DNA from: Paraburkholderia unamae
GTDB taxonomy: Bacteria; Pseudomonadota; Gammaproteobacteria; Burkholderiales; Burkholderiaceae
DNA: 64,000 nucleotides
Direction of reading: 5' to 3'
NCBI RefSeq assembly: GCF_003268775.1
Contig: NZ_QLSU01000038.1
Location: 1 to 64,000, forward strand
Shown in pieces: positions 32,904-41,241 of this stretch. Made by a program: the position numbers and the translations under genes. The number at the start of each line of letters is the position of its first letter. The stretch's first letter is position 1. The notes under the pieces were generated by a model, which saw only the letters and a list, made by a program, of their open reading frames with translations, made no database searches and was not told the origin of the DNA.

Positions 32904-34097
32904 TCAGAGGCGCTCGATGAGCGTCGCGTTGGCCATGCCGCCCGCTTCGCACATCGTCTGCAAGCCGTAGCGGCCGCCGCTCAATTCCAGCGAATTGAGC
33001 ATCGTGGTCATGAGGCGCGCGCCCGAAGCGCCGAGCGGATGCCCGAGCGCGATCGCGCCGCCCGCCGGGTTCAGGCGCGCGGCGTCCGCGCCCAGCGACT
33101 TTTGCCACGCGAGCGGGACCGCGGCGAACGCCTCGTTCACTTCGAAGTGCGAAATGTCGCCCACGGTGAGGCCGCGCTTTTTCAGCAGGCGTTGCGTGGC
33201 GGGAATCGGCGCGGTGAGCATCATGAGCGGATCGTCGCCGCACACGTCGAACGCCACGATGCGCGCGCGCGGCTTCAGGCCCAACTGGGCCGCTTTCTGC
33301 TCGCTCATGATGAGCAGCGCCGACGCGCCATCGGCGATCTGCGAGGCGTTGCCCGCCGTCACGTTCCACTGGATGCCGGGAAAGCGCTCGGCCAGCTCCG
33401 CGCTCTCGAACGAGGGCGCGAGGCCCGCGAGGCGTTCGGCCGTCGTGCCCGCACGGATGGTTTCGTCGGTGTCCACGCGGCGCACACCCTCCGTGCCCGG
33501 CACGTCGATGGCCACGATCTCGCGCGCAAACTGCCCGGCCGCGCGCGCGGCGTCGGCGCGGCGGTGCGATTGCGCCGAGTAGGCGTCGAGTTCCGCGCGC
33601 GTGAGCGCCCACTTTTGCGCGACGAGGTCGGCGCTCACGCCCTGCCCGACCATGCCCTCGGGGTAGCGCACGTGGTAGAGCGCGCCATACGGGTCGCGGC
33701 CAATGCGCGACGAACCCATCGGCACGCGGCTCATCGACTCCACGCCGCCCGCCACGACGATATCGTTCACGCCCGCCATGATCGCCTGCGCCGCGAAATG
33801 GATGGCCTGCTGGCTCGAGCCGCACTTGCGCTCGATGGTGGTGGACGGCACGTGCTGCGGAAAACCGGCCGCGAGCCACGCGAGGCGGCCGGGCGTGGAG
33901 GCCTGCTCGCCCACCTGGCTCACGCAGCCGATCATGACGTCGTCCACGCTGCCGGGGTCGAGGTCGTTGCGGACGATCAACTGCTTGAGGACCTGCGAGA
34001 GCAGATCGACGGGATGAAGCTCGACGAAAGCACCGCCAGCCTTGGTCCGGCCCATCGGGCTGCGCACTGCGTCGACGATTACCGCGCTGTTGGTCAT
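32904..34097 (-). CDS. Acetyl-CoA acyltransferase (thiolase)
   Basis: This is a 397-residue degradative thiolase. The nucleophile is C92 in ERKCGSSQQAIHFA, H353 lies in ALGHPLGASGAR and C383 in CEAGGMAN. It would cleave 3-ketoacyl-CoA (or a 2-methyl-3-ketoacyl-CoA) to a shortened acyl-CoA and acetyl- or propionyl-CoA. ATG 34095-34097 has a GAGAGAA ribosome site; ATGs further upstream lie in the repeat region and are not used. It heads the leftward operon across from the IclR-ligase operon. Confidence 0.95.
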   Translation of the reverse strand: MTNSAVIVDAVRSPMGRTKAGGAFVELHPVDLLSQVLKQLIVRNDLDPGSVDDVMIGCVSQVGEQASTPGRLAWLAAGFPQHVPSTTIERKCGSSQQAIHFAAQAIMAGVNDIVVAGGVESMSRVPMGSSRIGRDPYGALYHVRYPEGMVGQGVSADLVAQKWALTRAELDAYSAQSHRRADAARAAGQFAREIVAIDVPGTEGVRRVDTDETIRAGTTAERLAGLAPSFESAELAERFPGIQWNVTAGNASQIADGASALLIMSEQKAAQLGLKPRARIVAFDVCGDDPLMMLTAPIPATQRLLKKRGLTVGDISHFEVNEAFAAVPLAWQKSLGADAARLNPAGGAIALGHPLGASGARLMTTMLNSLELSGGRYGLQTMCEAGGMANATLIERL

Positions 34098-34125
34098 GGT
34101 TCTCTCAACGTTGGGAAGTGATAGG

Positions 34126-34213
34126 AAAAATGGATCCGACGACTCAAAATACACCACGCCGGCTCACTATTTCAATAGAGGTAAACATATTTTGAGTCTA
34201 TTGGATCATTTTT
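34126..34213. promoter_or_regulatory. Long inverted repeat in the divergent thiolase/IclR promoter region
   Basis: The 342-bp gap between the thiolase and IclR genes has two 26-nt arms, 34126-34151 and 34188-34213, that are inverted copies with a few mismatches. The inner 11 bp are perfect: GACTCAAAATA (34141-34151) against TATTTTGAGTC (34188-34198); the outer AAAAAT/ATTTTT also match. The arms are AT-rich islands in GC-rich DNA and cover the likely thiolase promoter. They look like two operator sites, best assigned to the IclR protein encoded next door. The rest of the gap holds no gene. Confidence 0.6.
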
Positions 34214-34439
34214 ATTGCTTTCTTCCTCGCAATCCGCAAAACTGATTGCACTGCATGAACCTGAGAGATCAAAAAAGGAGACACGAGCGCGCCCCAACCG
34301 GCCGCGCCGCATCGCGGAAGCGAAAAAATGAGCCAGGCGTCTTAAAAAACTGTTCCAGCGCGCAGGTGAAAGCTAGAATCCGGGGTTTGCCGCGAGCCGC
34401 ACCGGCGCGCCGCGCCCTTACCCCGACGAAGGACCCGAA

Positions 34440-35288
34440 ATGAACGATCAGGCCATCTCCCGCACCGACGACGCCGCCGACTCGCAGCTAGTGAGCGCGC
34501 TCGCGCGCGGCATCCGGATCCTGCAATGCTTTTCGATGGGCGATGCGGAGCTTTCGGCGCGCGATCTGGTCGAGCGCACCGGCTTGCCCAAGCCCACGGC
34601 GCTGCGGCTCATCAACACGCTCGCGGAGTTCGGCCTGCTGCGCTATTCGGAGCGCATCTCGAAGTACGTGCTCGGCACCGAGATGCTGAGCCTCGCGGCC
34701 CCGGCGCTGGGCCGCATGACGATCCGGCAGATCGCGCGGCCGATGATGCAGGAGCTGGCCGACTACTGCCACGGCCAGGTCACGCTCGCGGTGGGCTACC
34801 GCCTGAACATGGCGTACGCCGAGGTGATCCAGGGCGAGGGCAGCGCCGTGTACCGCTCGGAAACGGGCACGCGGCTCTCGCTCTCGCGCACGGCTTCGGG
34901 CCGCGCGTATCTATGGACCGTGCCCGGCGAGCAACGCGAGCAGTACTTGCAGGAGACGCTCACGCGCGACCCGGCCAAGGGCGAGTTGCTCGCGCAGCGC
35001 CTCGCGCAAGCGCAGCAGGAATTGCGCGCGCACGGCTGCACGATCTCGCACGGCGACATGCAACGCGAAATTCATTCGGTGGCGATTCCGTTGTCCGCCC
35101 CGATCGATGACGAGTATTGGGTTTTTAGCTGTTCGATTGCAGTTTTCAATATCAGCGGCAACCAGCTGACCGACGACATCGCCCCCCGGCTGATGTCGCT
35201 CGTCAGGCGCGTGGAGGCAGCGCTCGGCAGCATGACTGGAGCCGCGCATGACATGGAGACGAGACCGTGGAGCGTGTCCGCGAACTAG
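34440..35288 (+). CDS. IclR-family transcriptional regulator
   Basis: This is a 282-residue regulator with winged HTH (ALARGIRILQCFSMGDAELS, then TGLPKPTALRLINTLAEFG at about 47-65) and a C-terminal GAF-like ligand domain (HGQVTLAVGYRLNMAYAE, SRTASGRAYLWT). GAAGGA lies about 7 nt before the ATG. It overlaps the CoA ligase gene by 22 bp, so it is co-transcribed with the pathway and probably controls both it and the divergent thiolase operon. The ligand may be the acid or its CoA ester. Confidence 0.94.
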   Translation: MNDQAISRTDDAADSQLVSALARGIRILQCFSMGDAELSARDLVERTGLPKPTALRLINTLAEFGLLRYSERISKYVLGTEMLSLAAPALGRMTIRQIARPMMQELADYCHGQVTLAVGYRLNMAYAEVIQGEGSAVYRSETGTRLSLSRTASGRAYLWTVPGEQREQYLQETLTRDPAKGELLAQRLAQAQQELRAHGCTISHGDMQREIHSVAIPLSAPIDDEYWVFSCSIAVFNISGNQLTDDIAPRLMSLVRRVEAALGSMTGAAHDMETRPWSVSAN

Positions 35289-36814
35289 CCGTAGAAGCAC
35301 CCACACGGGAAGCCCTGCGCTTTCCCGCACTCAACGAAGTCATCACTTACGCCGAGCTGAACGAACGCGCGGACCGCATCGCGCACTGGCTCATCGGCCT
35401 CGGGCTGCAACCCGGCGACGGCATTGCGCTGCTGTTCGAGAATCATCCCGCGCTGGCCGTCATCGCCATCGGCGCCGAGCGCGCCGGCCTCTACTACACC
35501 CCCATCAGCATCCAGTTGAAGCCGCGCGAAGTCGCGCACGTCCTCAAGGACTGCGGCGCGCGCGTGCTGATCGTCTCGCAGGCCATGAGCGAGCTGGCCG
35601 CGGCGCTCGTGGCCGAAGGCGCGGCACAAGGCGTGGCCGGTTTCCTGTGCGGCGCGAGCGCCGCGCTGCCCGGCTTCGCCTCGCTCGAAGCGGCGCTCGC
35701 GGACATCGACGGCCGCGCGCCGTTGCCGCCACGGCCGCGCGGGCGCGACTTCCTCTATTCGTCGGGCACGACCGGGCTGCCCAAGGGCATCCGCAAGCCG
35801 CTCGTGCCGTTCGAGCAGCGCGACGACGACGACACCGAAACGGCCTCGTGGCGCAAGACCTTCGGCTTCGACGCCGACTCCATCTACCTGAGCACCGCAC
35901 CGCTCTACCACGCCGCGCCGCTGCGCTACCTGATCCGCATGCTGCACACGGGCGGGCGCGCCATCGTGCTGCAAAAGTTCGACGCCGAGTCCGCCCTCGA
36001 CGCGCTCGCGCGCCATCGCGTCACGCACAGCCAGTGGGTGCCGACCATGTTCATCCGCCTGCTGAACCTGCCCGAGGCGACGCGCGCGCGTTACGACGTG
36101 AGCAGCCTGCGCGTGGCCATCCACGCCGCCGCGCCCTGCCCGCCGCACATCAAGGAGCAGATGATCGCGTGGTTCGGCCCGGTGATCTACGAGTATTACG
36201 CGGGCTCGGAAAGCGTGGGGCTCACGGCGATCGGCTCCGAGGAATGGCTCACGCATCGCGGTTCGGTGGGTCGCTCGAAATACGGCCAACTGCATATCAT
36301 CGACGATGAGGATAACGAACTGCCCGTGGGCGAAATCGGCCGCGTGTTCTTCGAGGGCGGCCCCGTGTTCGAGTACCACAACGACCCGGTGAAAACCCGC
36401 AGCGTGTACAACCGCCACGGCTGGGCCACCTATGGCGATATCGGCCATGTCGACGCCGAGGGCTACCTGTACCTGAGCGACCGGCGCGCGGACCTCATCA
36501 TCAGCGGCGGCGTGAACGTCTATCCGCAGGAGATCGAGAACGTGCTCGCCGAGCACCCGGCCGTGGCCGACGCGGCCGTGATCGGCGTGCCGCATCCCGA
36601 ATTCGGCGAGACCGTGATGGCGATCGTGCAGCCGCGCGAGCGCGACAGCGCAAGCCCGCAACTCGCGGAGGAACTCATCGCCTTCTGCCGCGAGCGGCTC
36701 TCGCATATCAAGGTGCCGCGCGCCGTGGATTTCGAAGAGGCGCTGCCCCGCCACGACAACGGCAAGCTGCTGCGGCGCATTCTCAAGGAACGCTACCGCC
36801 AGCCGGCAGTGTGA
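35267..36814 (+). CDS. Acyl-CoA synthetase (AMP-forming)
   Basis: This is a 515-residue ANL-family ligase. The P-loop YSSGTTGLPKG starts near 164, YEYYAGSES is the A5 motif, SDRRADLIISGGVNVYPQEIE (about residues 402-422) includes the hinge, and the catalytic lysine is K500 in DNGKLLRR. It activates a carboxylic acid with ATP and CoA. GTG 35267-35269 has GGAG upstream and overlaps the IclR gene; no in-frame ATG gives the full N-terminus. It is the activation step of the pathway encoded here. Substrate specificity is not readable. Confidence 0.93.
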   Translation: MERVRELAVEAPTREALRFPALNEVITYAELNERADRIAHWLIGLGLQPGDGIALLFENHPALAVIAIGAERAGLYYTPISIQLKPREVAHVLKDCGARVLIVSQAMSELAAALVAEGAAQGVAGFLCGASAALPGFASLEAALADIDGRAPLPPRPRGRDFLYSSGTTGLPKGIRKPLVPFEQRDDDDTETASWRKTFGFDADSIYLSTAPLYHAAPLRYLIRMLHTGGRAIVLQKFDAESALDALARHRVTHSQWVPTMFIRLLNLPEATRARYDVSSLRVAIHAAAPCPPHIKEQMIAWFGPVIYEYYAGSESVGLTAIGSEEWLTHRGSVGRSKYGQLHIIDDEDNELPVGEIGRVFFEGGPVFEYHNDPVKTRSVYNRHGWATYGDIGHVDAEGYLYLSDRRADLIISGGVNVYPQEIENVLAEHPAVADAAVIGVPHPEFGETVMAIVQPRERDSASPQLAEELIAFCRERLSHIKVPRAVDFEEALPRHDNGKLLRRILKERYRQPAV

Positions 36815-36855
36815 ATCGCATAACGAAGTCATAGAAGCAACTGGAGACACTACTC

Positions 36856-37986
36856 ATGCGCACCGTTTTCCGCGACGACCACGAAATTTTCCGCGAGCAG
36901 GTCCGGCGCTTCGTCGAACGCGAGATCGTGCCGTTTCATCATCAATGGGAACTGGACGGCATCGTGCCGAAGTCCGTTTGGCTGCGCGCGGGCGAAGAGG
37001 GGCTGCTCTGCTGCACGATTCCCGAGGAATACGGCGGCGGCGGCGGCGACTTCGGCCACGCGGCCATCATGATCGAGGAGCTGGCCCGCGTGAACGCGAG
37101 CGGCATTGGCTTTCCGCTGCATTCCGATATCGTCGCCCCGTATATCTTTGCCTACGGCACCGAGGAGCAAAAACGCGAGTGGCTGCCGAAGCTCGCGCGC
37201 GGCGAGCACATCGGCGCCATCGCCATGACCGAGCCCGGCACCGGCAGCGACCTCAAGTCGGTGCGCACCACCGCGCGCCGCGAAGGCAACGAGTACATCA
37301 TCAACGGGCAGAAAACGTTCATCACGAACGGGCAGAACGCCAGCCTCGTGATCGTGGCGTGCAAGACCGCGCCGGAACTGGGCGGCAAGGGCGTGTCGCT
37401 CGTCGTGGTCGAAGAAGGCACGCCGGGCTTCAGCAAGGGCCGCAAGCTCGACAAGATCGGGCTGCGGGCGCAGGACACGTCCGAGCTTTTCTTCGAAGAC
37501 GTGCGCGTGAGCGTCACGCAGCGTCTTGGTGAGGAGAACCAGGGCTTTTCGTACCTGATGCGTGAACTCGCACAAGAGCGGCTCGTGATCGCGGTGCGCG
37601 CTGCGGCTTCGATTGAAGGCATGCTGGAGCGCACGATCCGCTACACGCGCGAGCGCAAGGTGTTCGGTCAGTCGATCTTCGATTTCCAGAACGCGCGCTT
37701 CAAGCTCGCGCATGCGCGCGCGAAAGCCGAGATGGTGCGCACCTATGTCGATCACTGCATCGCGCGGCACCTCAAGCGCGAGCTTTCGCCCGTCGACGCC
37801 GCCATGGCCAAGCTCAACGCCACCGAACTGCAAAACCAGTTGCTCGACGAATTCCTGCAACTGCACGGCGGCTACGGCTACATGTCCGAGTATGTGGTCG
37901 GCACCGCGTGGGTGGATGCGCGCGTGATGCGCATCTACGGCGGCACCGACGAGATCATGAAGGAAATCATCGCCCGCACGCTGTGA
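36856..37986 (+). CDS. Acyl-CoA dehydrogenase (IVD/long-chain-type catalytic site)
   Basis: This is a 376-residue acyl-CoA dehydrogenase. AMTEPGTGSDLKSVRTTA (123-140) and FITNGQNAS are the flavin loops. At the C-terminal site used by medium-chain enzymes the sequence is YGGT, not YEGT. A glutamate at 241 in LAQERLVIA matches the catalytic base of isovaleryl- and long-chain acyl-CoA dehydrogenases, which accept branched acyl chains. It lies 41 bp after the ligase gene. Its product would go to the hydratase in the divergent operon. Confidence 0.94.
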   Translation: MRTVFRDDHEIFREQVRRFVEREIVPFHHQWELDGIVPKSVWLRAGEEGLLCCTIPEEYGGGGGDFGHAAIMIEELARVNASGIGFPLHSDIVAPYIFAYGTEEQKREWLPKLARGEHIGAIAMTEPGTGSDLKSVRTTARREGNEYIINGQKTFITNGQNASLVIVACKTAPELGGKGVSLVVVEEGTPGFSKGRKLDKIGLRAQDTSELFFEDVRVSVTQRLGEENQGFSYLMRELAQERLVIAVRAAASIEGMLERTIRYTRERKVFGQSIFDFQNARFKLAHARAKAEMVRTYVDHCIARHLKRELSPVDAAMAKLNATELQNQLLDEFLQLHGGYGYMSEYVVGTAWVDARVMRIYGGTDEIMKEIIARTL

Positions 37987-38030
37987 CGGCGCGGCAATCT
38001 ACGCAAGACGAAGCAGATGGAACAACACAC

Positions 38031-39059
38031 ATGATCAAGCCACTGGAAGGCGTTACCGTCGTGGAATTCGCGGGGCTCGGCCCCGCGCCGTTCTGCGGCA
38101 TGCTGCTCGCGCAAATGGGCGCGCGCGTGATCTGCATCGGCCGCGAAGGCGCGCCGCCGCCCTCGGGTCCGCTCGCGCGCGGGCGCGAGTATGTCGCGCT
38201 CGACCTCAAGCGCGGCGAGGACATCGCGCGCGCGCTCGACCTGATCGCAAGCGCCGACGCGCTGATCGAAGGCTTTCGCCCCGGCGTGATGGAGCGCCTC
38301 GGGCTCGGTCCCGAAGTCTGCCATGCACGGCGCGCGTCGCTCGTCTATGGACGCATGACCGGCTGGGGGCAAACCGGGCCGCTCGCGCACACGGCGGGTC
38401 ACGACATCAACTACATCGCGATCTCGGGCGCGCTGCACGCCGTGGGTCTCGCGGGCGGCGATCCGGTCGTGCCGCTCAACCTGGTCGGCGACTTCGGCGG
38501 CGGCGGCATGCTGCTCGCGTTCGGCGTGGTGGCGGCCATCCTGCGCGCGCGGGCGGGCGGCGAAGGCTGCGTGGTCGACGCCGCAATGACCGACGGCGCG
38601 GCCATGCTCATGAGCATGATCTACGGCTTTCAGGCGGCGGGGCACTGGCAGGATGCGCGCGGCGTGAACCTGCTCGACGGCGGCGCGCCCTTCTACCGGA
38701 CCTATCGCTGCGCGGACGATCGCTGGATTGCCGTGGGCTGCATCGAGCCGCAGTTCTACGCGACGTTCATGAAAGGCATTGGCGCCGAGGATCTGCTCGA
38801 TCTGCCGCAGCGCGACCGGGCGCACTGGCCGCGCTTGCAAGCGCGCATTGCCGGCGTGATCGCCACACGCACGCGCGACGAATGGGCCGCACTGTTCGCG
38901 GGCAGCGATGCGTGCGTCACGCCGGTGCTGAGTCTTGCCGAAGCGCCGCTCGACGCGCACAACACCGCACGCGGGGCATTTGCGAAAAGCGGTGACGCGT
39001 GGGCGCCGGAGTGTGCGCCGCGCTTCGTGGGTTACGGGCAGGCGGAGGAAGTGAAATAA
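38031..39059 (+). CDS. Alpha-methylacyl-CoA racemase
   Basis: This is a 342-residue member of the CaiB family with racemase features. H124 (GHDINYIAISG), D154 (LVGDFGGGGM) and E239 (VGCIEPQFYATF) align, at a constant two-residue offset, with the catalytic His126, Asp156 and Glu241 of the Mycobacterium racemase MCR. This makes a racemase more likely than a CoA-transferase. It would convert (2R)-methylacyl-CoA to the (2S) form that acyl-CoA dehydrogenases need. ATG 38031 is preferred over frames starting inside the previous gene. It ends the ligase operon. Confidence 0.92.
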   Translation: MIKPLEGVTVVEFAGLGPAPFCGMLLAQMGARVICIGREGAPPPSGPLARGREYVALDLKRGEDIARALDLIASADALIEGFRPGVMERLGLGPEVCHARRASLVYGRMTGWGQTGPLAHTAGHDINYIAISGALHAVGLAGGDPVVPLNLVGDFGGGGMLLAFGVVAAILRARAGGEGCVVDAAMTDGAAMLMSMIYGFQAAGHWQDARGVNLLDGGAPFYRTYRCADDRWIAVGCIEPQFYATFMKGIGAEDLLDLPQRDRAHWPRLQARIAGVIATRTRDEWAALFAGSDACVTPVLSLAEAPLDAHNTARGAFAKSGDAWAPECAPRFVGYGQAEEVK

Positions 39060-39092
39060 GCGGCGTGATAAGCGGGGTGAAACGCGGCGTGC

Positions 39093-41186
39093 TTAGGGCC
39101 GCGCCACGTCCGCGACCGGCTCGTCGTCGGCGAGCAGCGAAAGCTGGCCGCTCGCCACGATCTGGCTGAGCGGCGCCGGGCGGCCGAGCAGGAAGCCCTG
39201 CACCTCGTCGCAGCCTTCGTTCGCGAGCAGCGTGAGCTGGTCCTGCGTCTCGATGCCTTCGGCCAGCACCGGAATGCCGAGGCTCTTGCCGAGCGCGAGC
39301 ACCGCGCGGATGATAGCCGTTGCCTGCCGGCTCGTCTCGGCCTCGTTCACGAACGACTGATCGAGCTTGATCTTGTCGAACGGGAACGAGCGCAGCGTGT
39401 CGAGCGACGAATAACCCGTGCCGAAGTCGTCGAGCGCGAGATTCACGCCAATCGCCTTGATCCGTTGCAGCACGTCGAGCGAGCGCTCGCGGTCCGCGAA
39501 AATCGCCGTTTCGGTCAGCTCCAGTTCCAGCCGCTCGGGCGCGAGGCCGGTTTCCACCAGCACGGTCTCCACGAGCTTGGGCAGGTCGGCGTGCGCGAAC
39601 TGCACGGGCGAAAGATTCACGGCCACCTTGTACGGCGGCGACCACGCGACCGCGCGCGTGCACGCTTCGCGCAGCACCCATGCGCCGATGCCGAGAATGA
39701 GGCCGTTTTCCTCGGCCAGCGGTATGAACTTCGCCGGTGATATGAAGCCAAGGCGCGGGTGTTCCCAGCGCAGCAGCGCTTCGTAACCGCAGATGTCGCC
39801 CGTCGTGATCGAGGTCTGCACCTGGTAGTGCACGCTCAACTGCCCGCGGGCGAGCGCCTCGCGCAGGTCGTGCGTGAGCGAGCGGCGTTCGCGCGCGATC
39901 TCGTCCATCGCCGGCTCGTAGAAGCACACCGATTGCGTGAGGTCCGCCTTGGCGCGGTACATGGCGAGGTCGGCGTTGTTGATGAGCACCGTCTTGCTGG
40001 TGGCGTCGTCCGGGTAGATGGCCACGCCCAGGCTCGCGCCCGAGATCACTTCGGCGTCGTCGTAGCGAATTGGCCGGTACAGCGCCGTTTCGAGCCGCTC
40101 CAGCAGGTCGGCCAGTTCGTCGCGCGTCGCGAAGCGCGTGAACGCCACGAACTCGTCGCCGCCCACGCGCGCGACGAACTCGTCCTCGCGCACGAGGCTC
40201 GCCAGACGCCTCGCGAGAATGCGCAGCACCTCGTCGCCCGCATGATGGCCGTGCAGGTCGTTGATTTCCTTGAAGCGGTTCAGGTCGATACCGATGAGCG
40301 CGAGCTTGCGCGGGTCGTCGGCGCGGGCCAGTTCGGCGTCGATGCGCGCGTTGAAGTTCGCCCGATTGGGCAGCCCCGTGAGCATGTCGCTCATCGCCAT
40401 CGTGCGCAGATGCTCGACCGATTCGGCGCGCACACTGTCGTCGAGCAGAAAGCTCACGCAGCCCGAGCCCGCGATCACGAGCGCCATGCAGGCCACGGCG
40501 AGCGCGAGCGCATGCAGCGCCGCGGGATTCGAGAAATGGCCGTCGATCGCGAGCGGCACGACCTGGAATGCCGTCATGCCCGTGAAATGGAGCGCCGCGA
40601 TGGCGAGCGCGAGCACGCCGGCCACGACGAGCGCGGCCGCATTGCCGCGCGAGCGCGCACGGGCCGCCTCGCCGGGCTCCCCGGCAGCAACGCCGGCGCG
40701 GTGCAGCGCGAGGGCGCACAGGCCTACCGCGAATACGATCGAAAGCACCAGCAAGGTGCGATTCCAGATCACGACGCCTTCCACGCGATACGCGAGCATG
40801 CCCGCGTAGTGCATGAGCGCGACCGCCAGCCCGACGATCGCGCCGCCGAGCGCGGGGGCCGCGCGCGACACGCGGCTCGTGGCGAGCACGAAGCCCGCGA
40901 TGCTGCCCACGAGCGCGATGAGCAGCGACGCGATGGTGAGCACGGGGTCGAAGGCGATCGGCACGCCCGGCTCGAAACCGAGCATGGCGACGAAATGGGT
41001 GCACCAGATATCGGCGGCGGCCACGACGGCCGCGATGAACGACCAGCCGAAGCGTTGCAGCGAGCGCGTGGCGAACGCGCGCAGGACGAGCCGCGCGGTG
41101 ACCCACGAGCCCGCGCCGCAAATCAGCAGCGCAACGACGACAAGCCACAGGTTGTGCCTGTAGACGATGCAGCCCAGCACGCTCAT
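39093..41186 (-). CDS. MHYT-GGDEF-EAL cyclic di-GMP signalling protein
   Basis: This is a 697-residue inner-membrane protein. The N-terminal seven-helix MHYT sensor has three motif copies (THFVAM at 63-68, MHYAGM at 125-130, LHFTGM at 199-204), proposed to bind a metal and sense O2, CO or NO. GGDEF is intact at 342-346, so diguanylate cyclase activity is possible. The EAL domain has EAL at 469-471 and a DDFGTGYSS loop, so phosphodiesterase activity is likely. The inhibitory I-site reads REDE, not RxxD. An AGGAGG site precedes both ATG 41186 and a GTG one codon earlier. Confidence 0.94.
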   Translation of the reverse strand: MSVLGCIVYRHNLWLVVVALLICGAGSWVTARLVLRAFATRSLQRFGWSFIAAVVAAADIWCTHFVAMLGFEPGVPIAFDPVLTIASLLIALVGSIAGFVLATSRVSRAAPALGGAIVGLAVALMHYAGMLAYRVEGVVIWNRTLLVLSIVFAVGLCALALHRAGVAAGEPGEAARARSRGNAAALVVAGVLALAIAALHFTGMTAFQVVPLAIDGHFSNPAALHALALAVACMALVIAGSGCVSFLLDDSVRAESVEHLRTMAMSDMLTGLPNRANFNARIDAELARADDPRKLALIGIDLNRFKEINDLHGHHAGDEVLRILARRLASLVREDEFVARVGGDEFVAFTRFATRDELADLLERLETALYRPIRYDDAEVISGASLGVAIYPDDATSKTVLINNADLAMYRAKADLTQSVCFYEPAMDEIARERRSLTHDLREALARGQLSVHYQVQTSITTGDICGYEALLRWEHPRLGFISPAKFIPLAEENGLILGIGAWVLREACTRAVAWSPPYKVAVNLSPVQFAHADLPKLVETVLVETGLAPERLELELTETAIFADRERSLDVLQRIKAIGVNLALDDFGTGYSSLDTLRSFPFDKIKLDQSFVNEAETSRQATAIIRAVLALGKSLGIPVLAEGIETQDQLTLLANEGCDEVQGFLLGRPAPLSQIVASGQLSLLADDEPVADVARP

Positions 41187-41241
41187 CACGGGTAAGCCTC
41201 CTGTTCAGCCACGTGTTCGCCCGATGCGACGCGCCACGATA

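Noticed and set aside
38031..39059. Calling this gene a CoA-transferase because of the CaiB fold
   Set aside because: The His-Asp-Glu set of alpha-methylacyl-CoA racemase is conserved at constant offset, so racemase is the better call.
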